From positions 1 to 14,237 of the forward strand of contig PWOI01000050.1 in assembly GCA_003557485.1 (NCBI GenBank): DNA of 14,237 nucleotides, in the 5' to 3' direction. The translations under genes and the position numbers were made by a program. This DNA is from Elusimicrobiota bacterium. GTDB lineage: Bacteria; CG03; SLGR01; PWQF01. Below, in pieces: positions 1-7,011 of the stretch. Position 1 is the stretch's first letter. Each line of letters starts with the position of its first letter. The notes under the pieces are model-generated. The model saw only the letters and a list, made by a program, of their open reading frames with translations. It searched no databases and had not been told where the DNA came from.

Positions 1-782
1 ACGACCATATAGGTGGCTCCGAAAAGAGTATCGGGCCTGGTTGTAAACACGTCTATGCAGCGGCTGCTTCCTTCTATCTTAAACTTAATCAAAGCGCCGG
101 AACTCTGTCCGATCCAGTTTTTCTGCTGAGTTTTTACTGCTTCCGGCCATCCGTCAAGACGACTGAGGTCATCAAGAAGATGCTGGGCATAAGAGGTTAT
201 TTTAAAATACCACTGTTCTCTTATTTTAAGTTCTGCCTCAGAAGAACATCTCCAGCATTTACCTCCCTCAACCTGCTCATTGGCAAGCGTAGTCCTGCAG
301 CCCGGACAGTAGTTTATTGCCGCTTTTTTTCTGTATGCCAGTCCATTTTCAAAAAACTTGAGAAATATCCACTGGTTCCAGCGGTAATATTCGCTTGCAG
401 AAGTATTTATCATTCTGTTCCAGTCGTAGCTCAATCCGAGTCTTTTCTGCTGCGCCTTCATCTCATCAATACAGCGCCGCGTCCAGGAAGAAGGATCGCT
501 TTTTCCCTCTATAGCAGCATTTTCCGCCGGCAGGCCCATAGCATCGTACCCCATAGGATAAAGAACCTTTTTGCCGCACCGGCGCATGAATCTTGCCAGC
601 GTATCCCCTATAACATAGTTCCGCACATGACCCATATGAAGCCGGCCGGAAGGATAAGGAAACATTTCAAGAAGGTAGTACTTGTCGTTTTCTTTGACCT
701 GGTTTGAAACTTCAAAGGTTTTTTCGTCCTGCCACTTTTCCTGCCATTTAATCTCTATTTTATCTGCCTGATATTTTTTCAT
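1..782 (-). CDS. leuS: Leucyl-tRNA synthetase, N-terminal part (cut by window edge)
   Basis: Class I aminoacyl-tRNA synthetase that charges tRNA-Leu in the cytoplasm. Only the first 260 codons are in the window; the frame runs open through position 1. The start is ATG at 780-782 (MKKYQADKIEIKWQ...). The class I signature HMGH lies at residues 49-52, preceded by MFPYPSGR. A Zn-type Cys pair CPGC (159-162) and CWRC (176-179) follows, then NWIG (222-225) and the threonine-rich TTRPDTLFG start of the CP1 editing domain (about 247-255). Alignment from memory to E. coli LeuRS is continuous with no gaps of note. KMSKS and the anticodon-binding domain would lie outside the window. The start lies inside the 3' end of the tlyA-like gene (23 nt overlap) with only a weak upstream GGGA, so translation probably depends on coupling. 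Confidence 0.97.
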   Translation of the reverse strand, partial: MKKYQADKIEIKWQEKWQDEKTFEVSNQVKENDKYYLLEMFPYPSGRLHMGHVRNYVIGDTLARFMRRCGKKVLYPMGYDAMGLPAENAAIEGKSDPSSWTRRCIDEMKAQQKRLGLSYDWNRMINTSASEYYRWNQWIFLKFFENGLAYRKKAAINYCPGCRTTLANEQVEGGKCWRCSSEAELKIREQWYFKITSYAQHLLDDLSRLDGWPEAVKTQQKNWIGQSSGALIKFKIEGSSRCIDVFTTRPDTLFGATYMV

Positions 783-1338
783 AATAAATAAAATATTCCC
801 TGTTTCCTTTCTTGCCTTCAAGAGCGCTAGGATAAGTTCCTACGCAGCTCCATCTTTCGTCCTTTACCTGCTCTTTTATTTCTTCTATAACTCTTTCGTG
901 AATCTCCGTATCTTTTATAACTCCTCCTCCTCTGGAAGTTTCGTCGTATGTGGCTTCGAATTGAGGTTTTACAAGAGCAACCACCTCTGATAGGGCAATA
1001 TTAAAAACAACCGGCAAAATTTTTTTCAGCGATATAAAAGAGACGTCTACTGTAGCTGCGTCCGGTACAGGATCAAAATCACTTTCTTTCATATCCCTAA
1101 GGTTACGCCCTTCCATCACCTGTACGTTTTCCATTCTTCTGAGACGCCAGTCCAGGAGTCCTTTTCCTACATCTACCGCATACACCTTTTTTGCTCCTGC
1201 CAGAAGTAATACCTGTGTAAATCCGCCATGGGAGGAACCGCCATCCAGAAACACCTTGCCTTCCGGATTAAACCCTGATATTTTTATAAAGTTATGAAGT
1301 TTAAGGGCCCCCCTGGAAGCATAAGAGGATCTTTTCAT
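760..1338 (-). CDS. tlyA: TlyA/FtsJ-type rRNA 2'-O-methyltransferase lacking the S4 domain
   Basis: Predicted SAM-dependent ribose 2'-O-methyltransferase; TlyA enzymes modify 16S and/or 23S rRNA. At 192 aa it is clearly shorter than usual TlyA (about 240-270 aa). It begins at the join where the S4 domain normally ends (YASRGALKL). The Rossmann SAM motif is LDGGSSHGGFTQ (31-42), where the family usually has LDVGASTGGFTD. Other family blocks are VDVGKGLLDW (55-64), DVSFISLKKILP (98-109), KPQFEA (124-129) and GNREYFIYY (178-186). The K-D-K-E catalytic tetrad maps to K13, D98, K124 and E181, all present. The ATG overlaps the dxs stop as ATGA, with GGGGGAG just upstream, so the short form looks genuine rather than a mis-called start. 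The function is inferred; without S4 the rRNA target could differ. Confidence 0.88.
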   Translation of the reverse strand: MKRSSYASRGALKLHNFIKISGFNPEGKVFLDGGSSHGGFTQVLLLAGAKKVYAVDVGKGLLDWRLRRMENVQVMEGRNLRDMKESDFDPVPDAATVDVSFISLKKILPVVFNIALSEVVALVKPQFEATYDETSRGGGVIKDTEIHERVIEEIKEQVKDERWSCVGTYPSALEGKKGNREYFIYYEKISGR

Positions 1339-3179
1339 TTCTCCCCCGCAAAGGCGAGAGATTTCTTATATATTCCTTCTGCGTCCAGTGAATATTTCTT
1401 TCTTAATTTATCCGGCGGGCCGTATGTAACAAACTCATCCTTAAGGGCTATGCTGCGCAGTTTAACCCCGTCAGGCATTATATTCCTTACCCTGGATCCG
1501 ACACCACCTTCAATGGTATTTTCTTCAACAATAATTATTTTCCCAGTCTTTAGGGCGCTTTCAATAAGCAGTCCGCTGTCAAGGGGTTTAGCAAACCTCA
1601 GGTTTATAACTTCAGCTTTTATTCCTTTTTCTTTAAGTTTTTCGGCAGCCCCTATGCAGCCCGTCACTGTACTTCCTATGGCGGCCAGGGTTAAATCTTT
1701 CCCCTTTTTAAGAATAATGCCTTTGCCTTTTTCAATAGGAAAATCGTTATTTTCCGGGCATTCATGAGCCTGCCCCCTGGGATACCGCACCGCAACCGGA
1801 CCGCCCCAGCCCGGAGCAGCCTTAATCATCTCTTCAAGCTCTTTTGAGCAACATGGCGCGCATACAGTCATATCCGGAACCGAACACAGGTATGAAAGAT
1901 CAAACATTCCGTGGTGTGTAGGTCCGTCTTCTCCTACAAGCCCGGCGCGGTCAACTGCAAATATCACACCAAGGCCCTGCAGGGCAACATCATGAATTAT
2001 CTGGTCATATGCTCTCTGTAGAAATGTTGAATATATCGCGCATACGGGACTGAGACCCTCTGCAGCAAGGGCAGCGGCAAATGTAACCGCGTGCTGTTCG
2101 GCTATTCCCACATCAAAATACCTGTGCGGAAATTTTTCGGCAAACATGTCCAGTCCCGTGCCGCTTTTCATAGCGGCTGTTATGGCCACTATTTTTTCAT
2201 CCCTTTCAGCCAAATCAACTATAGCCTTTCCAAATACGTCCTGGTAGCTGGGCTTTTTTGAGGAACTGACCGGCATACCGTTATCAATATCAAATTCACT
2301 TGTACCATGGAATTTTTCGGGATTTTCCTCGGCGGGAGCATAGCCTTTTCCCTTCCGGGTTATAACGTGCAGAATACGCGGGCCGTCCATGGAAGAGACC
2401 CTGTCAATATTCTCTACCAGAGTTTTAAGATCATGTCCGTCAACAGGGCCAAAATAATTAAACCCCATTTCTTCAAAAAGCATCCCGGGCGTCAGCATTG
2501 CCTTGCTCCGGTGAAGAAACCTCGAAAGTTCAGAACCTATTTTCGGGGTTTTTCGTAGTATATTCTCAATTTTTTCTTCAACCTTGTGAACGGGCTCCGA
2601 AGTCATTATGCGCGTAAGGTATTCACCTAAAGCCCCTACTTTTTTTGATATGAACATCTCATTGTCATTAAGTACCACAAAGAGATCTTTTTTCAGGTGT
2701 CCGGCATTGTTTAGGGCCTCAAAAGCCATTCCCCCGGTCATGGAGCCGTCTCCTATAACGGCAACTACGCGGCGGTCCTCATTTTTCAGGTCCCTGGCAC
2801 AGGCGAAACCGAGAGCTGCCGATATTGAAGTTGAAGAGTGGCCCGTCCCGAAACAGTCATAAAGGCTTTCTTTTCTGGAAGGAAAACCGCATACCCCCCC
2901 ATTACATCTCAATCTTTCAAAATCTTTTCTTCTTCCCGTCAAGAGTTTGTGTGCATAACACTGATGCCCTACATCCCAGACTATTTTATCATCCGGAGTG
3001 TTGAGTACGTAGTGGAGAGCTATAGTAAGTTCCACAACTCCAAGGCTGGGAGCAAGATGCCCTCCCGTAGAAGATACTACTCTTATAATCTCATCTCTTA
3101 ACTCACCGGCAAGAGCAGTCAGCTCTGCCTGGTCAAGCCGCTTTAAATCTTTGGGACTGTTTATTTTTTCCAGTATCAT
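1335..3179 (-). CDS. dxs: 1-deoxy-D-xylulose-5-phosphate synthase
   Basis: Thiamine-diphosphate enzyme that condenses pyruvate with glyceraldehyde 3-phosphate to DXP, the entry step of the MEP isoprenoid pathway. At 614 aa it is full family length. Visible blocks: catalytic-region His in GGHLAPSLG (H41), VGHQ (70-73), GTGHSSTS (111-118), the ThDP/Mg motif GDGSMTGG (143-150) with LNDNEMFIS (170-178), GPVDGHD (244-250), TRKGKGYAPAE (274-284), the catalytic Glu in GIAEQHA (E361) and DRAGLVGEDGPTHHG (410-424). The C-terminal transketolase domain ends in the usual LDAEGI block. The start ATG overlaps the stop of the polyprenyl synthase as ATGA. Together these two genes supply precursors and elongate them to farnesyl- or geranylgeranyl-length diphosphates. 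Confidence 0.98.
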   Translation of the reverse strand: MILEKINSPKDLKRLDQAELTALAGELRDEIIRVVSSTGGHLAPSLGVVELTIALHYVLNTPDDKIVWDVGHQCYAHKLLTGRRKDFERLRCNGGVCGFPSRKESLYDCFGTGHSSTSISAALGFACARDLKNEDRRVVAVIGDGSMTGGMAFEALNNAGHLKKDLFVVLNDNEMFISKKVGALGEYLTRIMTSEPVHKVEEKIENILRKTPKIGSELSRFLHRSKAMLTPGMLFEEMGFNYFGPVDGHDLKTLVENIDRVSSMDGPRILHVITRKGKGYAPAEENPEKFHGTSEFDIDNGMPVSSSKKPSYQDVFGKAIVDLAERDEKIVAITAAMKSGTGLDMFAEKFPHRYFDVGIAEQHAVTFAAALAAEGLSPVCAIYSTFLQRAYDQIIHDVALQGLGVIFAVDRAGLVGEDGPTHHGMFDLSYLCSVPDMTVCAPCCSKELEEMIKAAPGWGGPVAVRYPRGQAHECPENNDFPIEKGKGIILKKGKDLTLAAIGSTVTGCIGAAEKLKEKGIKAEVINLRFAKPLDSGLLIESALKTGKIIIVEENTIEGGVGSRVRNIMPDGVKLRSIALKDEFVTYGPPDKLRKKYSLDAEGIYKKSLAFAGEK

Positions 3180-3970
3180 TTTTCTCTTTCTACTATAAAA
3201 TCCGCCAGTTCAATAAGGTTTCGGTTTTTCCTGAAATCCTTAATTGTTTCCTTGGCAACTGCTATGAATCCAAGGGCCTCTTCAAGTGCTTTATTAGCAG
3301 CCGGAGCTTCATCATCCATTATGTCATCTCTCAGCTGAAATGCCTTTCCAATATTTATACCATAGCAGGAAAGTTTGTCAACGCCTTCGTCATCCAACCC
3401 TCCCGCAACAGCCCCCATTGCTGCCGAAGCCCTGAAAAGCCTGGCAGTTTTAAGCTCGTTTATATAATCAAAATCCGAAGACCCGCGGTCCGATGCTATA
3501 TCCAGGGCCTGTCCCCCTACCATACCCCTGGCTCCGGCATTATCGGAAAGGATTTCCGCCATACGGCTGTTGCCGGATTCTGCCAGAAGAAAAAAAGCCT
3601 CCGTAAGAAGGGCGTCTCCAGCAAGAACAGCTTCGGCCTCGGAAAATTGCTTATGAACCGAAGGCCTGCCCCTTCTCATGTCGTCATCATCCATGGAGGG
3701 CAAATCATCGTGTATAAGCGAATATGTGTGAATAAATTCAACAGCAGCCATTGCTCGGGAAAGAAGAAGTGGATCGGGACTGCCGAGTTCGGCAGCCCAC
3801 TTTACAAGAACGGGCCGCACTCTTTTGCCTCCGCTGAAAAGAGCATATTCCATTGTTTTTAAAAGACTTTCAGGAACTCCGGCGCCAATAAACGACAGGT
3901 TTTCCTTTAATGTATTCTCTGTAAATTCCTTTTCGCTTCTGTAAAGCTTTTTAAAACTACTACTCTTCAC
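3176..3970 (-). CDS. ispA: Short-chain polyprenyl diphosphate synthase (IspA-like), with post-SARM deletion
   Basis: Trans-isoprenyl diphosphate synthase (farnesyl or geranylgeranyl diphosphate synthase). I chose GTG at 3970 (264 aa). It has AGAGG nine bases upstream and overlaps the xseB stop by 11 nt; ATG at 3997 has GAGG directly abutting it, and the longest frame begins with a poor TTG at 4009. Seen from the GTG start: GGKRVRP (47-53), first Asp-rich motif DDLPSMD (88-94) followed by RRGRP, GQALD (153-157), KT (174-175), second Asp-rich motif DDIMD (215-219). Odd: after DDIMD the protein goes straight to a helix and ends ELADFIVEREK. About 30 residues that normally follow, containing the GKxxGxD...KxTYPxLLG block, are missing. 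Both metal-binding motifs are intact, so an active enzyme is plausible, but chain length and activity are uncertain. It overlaps dxs as ATGA. Confidence 0.9.
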   Translation of the reverse strand: MKSSSFKKLYRSEKEFTENTLKENLSFIGAGVPESLLKTMEYALFSGGKRVRPVLVKWAAELGSPDPLLLSRAMAAVEFIHTYSLIHDDLPSMDDDDMRRGRPSVHKQFSEAEAVLAGDALLTEAFFLLAESGNSRMAEILSDNAGARGMVGGQALDIASDRGSSDFDYINELKTARLFRASAAMGAVAGGLDDEGVDKLSCYGINIGKAFQLRDDIMDDEAPAANKALEEALGFIAVAKETIKDFRKNRNLIELADFIVEREK

Positions 3971-4193
3971 TATCAAAATCCTCTTCAATGTAATCATCCT
4001 CTTTTTCAATAAGTATTTTTATCCGGTTTTTTGCGTCGGAAAGTTTTTCGGAAAGAAAGTTTTTAAGCTTCATTCCTTTTTCAAAAAGCTTTATCGATTC
4101 ATCCAGCGCCATATCCCCACTCGAAAGTTTCTCAACTATATTTTCAAGCTCTTCGAGAGCTTCTTCAAATGTTTTTTCCTTTTTCTTATTCAC
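3960..4193 (-). CDS. xseB: Exodeoxyribonuclease VII small subunit
   Basis: Small helical subunit that coats the long coiled-coil of XseA in exonuclease VII, which degrades single-stranded DNA from both ends. It has 77 aa, usual for the family. The signature region FEEALEELENIVEKLSSGDMALDESIKLFEKG is recognisable at residues 9-40 (leading residues FEEALEEL, GDMALDES and LFEKG). The C-terminus is an acidic tail. It starts with GTG at 4191-4193, four bases after the xseA stop, with AGGAG ten bases upstream inside the xseA 3' end. This is the expected xseA-xseB pairing, with the prenyl synthase following, as in many Gram-negative genomes. Confidence 0.95.
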   Translation of the reverse strand: MNKKKEKTFEEALEELENIVEKLSSGDMALDESIKLFEKGMKLKNFLSEKLSDAKNRIKILIEKEDDYIEEDFDSEE

Positions 4194-4197
4194 TTTT

Positions 4198-5409
4198 TTA
4201 TTTCTCCTTTTCTGTTGCCGTTATTTCGCTTATTACAACTCCGGAGGCCAGAACCGTTTCCATCCTCTGCCCCCTGCGGGCGGAAGAAGAAGATTTAACC
4301 GGTTTTTTCTCAGGCAGAATATAAGTTATACTGTAACCTCTTTCAAGTGTCTTCCTAGGAGAAAGAGACTTGAAAGTTCCGGCAAGCGTATTCAGCCTAT
4401 GGGTTCTTATTTCCATTCCATGTTTAAGGACGGTGGTAAGCTTTTCCTCCAGGTAATCCGCCTGCTGAATCCTCTCCTCTATAATTTTGAAAGGCCTTGT
4501 AAGAACTGCTGAATCAAATGCGTTTCTGCAGGATGAAGAAACAAGTTTTATTTTTCCACGAACAGAATCTACCATGGAACGCTCAAGACGGGATACGCGC
4601 CTCAGAAGGTCTTCCTTATTTTTAACAACCAGTTCCGCAGCTGCCGAAGGGGTAGGAGCCCTCATATCAGAGGTAAAATCACATATGGTAAAATCAATCT
4701 CGTGGCCGACTGCGGATATAACCGGTATCTTTGAATTAAATACTGCCCGCGCAACTGACTCCTCGTTGAAGGGCCAGAGGTCCTCGATGCTTCCCCCTCC
4801 CCGCCCTACTATCATTGCATCCATTTCCGGATACCTGCTGTTAAGGACTTCAATCCCGCGTGTAATATCTCCGGCTGCAAGGCTGCCCTGTACGCGGGAA
4901 GGATATATTATCAGATCAACATTTGAAAACCGGCGCTTTATTACATTGAGAATATCCCTTACTGCCGCTCCGGTAGGAGATGTGACAATTCCTATAAGCC
5001 GGGGCACAGCCGGGATCTTTTTCTTATGCTTTTCATCAAAAAGCCCTTCTTTAAAAAGTTTTTCTTTTAACTTGCGGAACTTTTCCTCAAGCTCACCGGT
5101 CCCTTTCTCCTTCATTTCCTCAACTACAAGCTGATACCTGCCCTGGGGAGCAAAGAGGCTCAGTCTTCCTTTTACAAGAACCTCCACTCCCTGGCCGGGG
5201 CTGAAGTCCAGTTTAATGTTCTCCCTTCTGAACATAACCGAATCAACAGCACAGGAGCTATCCTTAAGTGTAAAATACATATGACCGGAGGAATGAAGAG
5301 TAAACCTGGATATTTCGCCCTGAACCCACAAAGACGGGAATTTCTCTTCAAGAATATTTTTGGCGCTGTTATTGAGTTCCGTTACCGTGTATATTTTTTT
5401 TGTAGGCAT
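4198..5409 (-). CDS. xseA: Exodeoxyribonuclease VII large subunit
   Basis: Catalytic large subunit of exonuclease VII. I use ATG at 5409 (403 aa, MPTKKIYTVTELN) because family members begin with an IYTVxELN-like stretch. The 32 extra codons of the longer open frame are unlike the family and are folD coding sequence read in another frame. An N-terminal OB fold (about 25-100: WVQGEIS, GHMYFTLKD, VLVKGRLS, GRYQL) is followed by the nuclease core: IGIVTSPTGAAVRDI (139-153), GRGGGSIEDLWPFN (202-215), GHEIDFTICDF (235-245) and APTPSAAAEL (251-260). A long helical region leads to the C-terminal RGYSI motif. The start overlaps the folD 3' end by 41 nt. Length is at the lower end of the family's usual range. 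Confidence 0.96.
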   Translation of the reverse strand: MPTKKIYTVTELNNSAKNILEEKFPSLWVQGEISRFTLHSSGHMYFTLKDSSCAVDSVMFRRENIKLDFSPGQGVEVLVKGRLSLFAPQGRYQLVVEEMKEKGTGELEEKFRKLKEKLFKEGLFDEKHKKKIPAVPRLIGIVTSPTGAAVRDILNVIKRRFSNVDLIIYPSRVQGSLAAGDITRGIEVLNSRYPEMDAMIVGRGGGSIEDLWPFNEESVARAVFNSKIPVISAVGHEIDFTICDFTSDMRAPTPSAAAELVVKNKEDLLRRVSRLERSMVDSVRGKIKLVSSSCRNAFDSAVLTRPFKIIEERIQQADYLEEKLTTVLKHGMEIRTHRLNTLAGTFKSLSPRKTLERGYSITYILPEKKPVKSSSSARRGQRMETVLASGVVISEITATEKEK

Positions 5410-6232
5410 TAAAAGTATTTTCCAGTATGCATGCCATGGTAAGAGCTCCGACACCGCCCCTGACAGGAGATACCGATGCTTTTCTAATAATCCTTTCAAA
5501 ATCAACGTCTCCTACCATTTCACCTTCAACCTCATTTGTTCCCACATCAATAACGCAGGCTCCCTTTTTAACGTGATTTTCTGATATAAGTTTTGGTTTA
5601 CCGGCAGAAACAACCAGTATCTCCGCCTCCGAGGTAAACTCCTCAAGCGGGGCTGTTTTTGAATGACATACCGACACAGCGGCATTTTCCCTGACAAGCA
5701 TAATTGCCGCGGGCAGGCCGACTGCAGTTGAACGCCCTACAACCACTGTTCTTTTCCCGCTTACTTCAATGCCGTTTAATTTTATTATTTTAAGCACAGC
5801 CCTTGCCGTCGCGGGAAAAATGCCCTTCTGTCCCGAAATCAGTTTCCCGAGGTTTACAGGATGCTGCCCGTCAATATCTTTTAGCGGGTTTATTGCGTTT
5901 ATTATTTTCTCCTTATTTAAAGGAGGAGGAAGCGGAAGCTGAATAAGTATTCCATCTACAGTTTCATCGCGGTTCAAATTTTCAATCTTTTCCAGGACTT
6001 TGTATTCATCTGGACTTTTCATATGGTTTAAAACAGCTTCAATACCTTCCTTTGCGCCCGCCTTCTTTATAAGCGAAGCGTAATAAAGGCTTGCTGGATC
6101 GCTGCCGGCGATTATAACTTCAAGTTTAGGGGGACGCCCTGCCGCGCCGGCCATACCGCCAATACGGTTCCTTATTTCCTCTCTTATTTTCAGAGCATGG
6201 TCTTTCCCTTCTATAATTTTATACACTTTCAT
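5369..6232 (-). CDS. folD: Bifunctional methylenetetrahydrofolate dehydrogenase/cyclohydrolase
   Basis: Interconverts 5,10-methylene-, 5,10-methenyl- and 10-formyl-tetrahydrofolate using NADP. At 287 aa it is full length. Seen: SDPASLYYASLIKK (44-57, with Tyr and the catalytic Lys K56/57), DGILIQLPLP (93-102, Q98), KDIDGQHP (118-125, D121), the Rossmann motif VVVGRSTAVGLP (163-174) and IDVGTN (228-233). Two normally rigid motifs differ: DGFHP is DGQHP here, and the TPVPGGVGPMT type motif is SPVRGGVGALT (255-265). Core catalytic positions remain. ATGA overlap with ymdB upstream; its 3' end overlaps xseA. The same operon carries the folate cyclo-ligase, so C1-folate steps are grouped. Confidence 0.96.
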   Translation of the reverse strand: MKVYKIIEGKDHALKIREEIRNRIGGMAGAAGRPPKLEVIIAGSDPASLYYASLIKKAGAKEGIEAVLNHMKSPDEYKVLEKIENLNRDETVDGILIQLPLPPPLNKEKIINAINPLKDIDGQHPVNLGKLISGQKGIFPATARAVLKIIKLNGIEVSGKRTVVVGRSTAVGLPAAIMLVRENAAVSVCHSKTAPLEEFTSEAEILVVSAGKPKLISENHVKKGACVIDVGTNEVEGEMVGDVDFERIIRKASVSPVRGGVGALTMACILENTFNAYKKNIHGNGTQ

Positions 6233-7011
6233 TCTCCCTTCAGATTTATTCTGACAGGTTCTATGCTGACGGCCCGGCCCGTGTCGTTGTCTGCATTTAT
6301 AATTACGCCTTCCAGCATCTCATTTCCTCCGGCAACTTTAAACCTGAAAGGCATGCCCGTAATAAATTTTTTAATAATCTCTTCTTTCTCAACGCCTATT
6401 ATGCCGTCCGGTGATCCGGTCATCCCTGCATCGCTTATGAAAGCCGTACCCCCTTCAAGTATTCGGGCATCCGAAGTCTGAACATGTGTATGGGTTCCTA
6501 TAACTGCGCTTACCCGGCCGTCCAGATACCTTGCCAGCGCCAGTTTTTCAGATGTAGCCTCGGCATGAATATCAACTATAATCACAGGAGTATGCCTGAC
6601 AGCCTTTTCTACGGCAATGTCAGCTGCCCTGAAAGGGCAATCCGAAGGCTCCATAAAAACCCTGCCCTGCAAATTCACAACAGCGATTTTCAGTGACTTC
6701 TTATCAAATATGCCCCATCCACGCCCGGGTGCTTCCGGAGGATAATTTGCCGGCCTAAGCAATTCAGGAAGAGAAACAGCCTCAAGAATCTCCGTTCTTT
6801 TCCATATGTGATTTCCCGAAGTGACAACATCTACTCCGCATGCCTTAATTTCTTCCATAGTAGCGGGAGTAAGGCCAAGCCCGCCGGCGGCGTTCTCTCC
6901 GTTTGCTATCACAAAATCGATCTGTTCTTCCTGAATCAGCCCCGGCAGGATCCGCGCAAGCGCCTGTCTGCCCGGTTTACCCACAATATCAGCTATAAAA
7001 AGTATTTTCAT
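6229..7011 (-). CDS. ymdB: YmdB-family metallophosphoesterase (TIGR00282 type)
   Basis: Calcineurin-like phosphodiesterase. The B. subtilis homologue YmdB hydrolyses cyclic nucleotides, affects development and biofilm choice, and is encoded next to rny. It has 260 aa, the family norm. Metal ligands are visible: D8 in FIADIVGKPGR, E39/N40 in ANGENAAGG, N67/H68 in SGNHIW, H149 in VDIHAEATSEK, and H174/H176 in IGTHTHVQTSD. The ISDAGMTGSPDGIIG block (192-206) is also typical. It begins with an ATGA overlap on the rny stop and ends with an ATGA overlap with folD, so it is coupled on both sides. The in vivo substrate in this organism is not shown by the sequence. Confidence 0.95.
   Translation of the reverse strand: MKILFIADIVGKPGRQALARILPGLIQEEQIDFVIANGENAAGGLGLTPATMEEIKACGVDVVTSGNHIWKRTEILEAVSLPELLRPANYPPEAPGRGWGIFDKKSLKIAVVNLQGRVFMEPSDCPFRAADIAVEKAVRHTPVIIVDIHAEATSEKLALARYLDGRVSAVIGTHTHVQTSDARILEGGTAFISDAGMTGSPDGIIGVEKEEIIKKFITGMPFRFKVAGGNEMLEGVIINADNDTGRAVSIEPVRINLKGE

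Noticed and set aside
180-707. 175-codon plus-strand open frame
   Set aside because: Shadow of leuS on the opposite strand; the minus strand reads as unmistakable LeuRS with HMGH and zinc motifs.
1335-1400. Frameshifted S4 domain upstream of tlyA
   Set aside because: The upstream DNA encodes the intact, normal C-terminus of Dxs up to the ATGA overlap, so no S4 remnant can be there.
1294-1767. 157-codon plus-strand open frame
   Set aside because: Antisense to the dxs 3' end and tlyA start; no domain, and no independent promoter or ribosome site seen.
4487-5134. 215-codon plus-strand open frame
   Set aside because: Antisense to the xseA nuclease core; Ser/Arg/Thr-rich with no family resemblance.
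5410-5505. N-terminal 32-codon extension of xseA
   Set aside because: The extra residues are unlike XseA and are folD coding sequence in another frame; the family-like start MPTKKIYTVTEL is at 5409.
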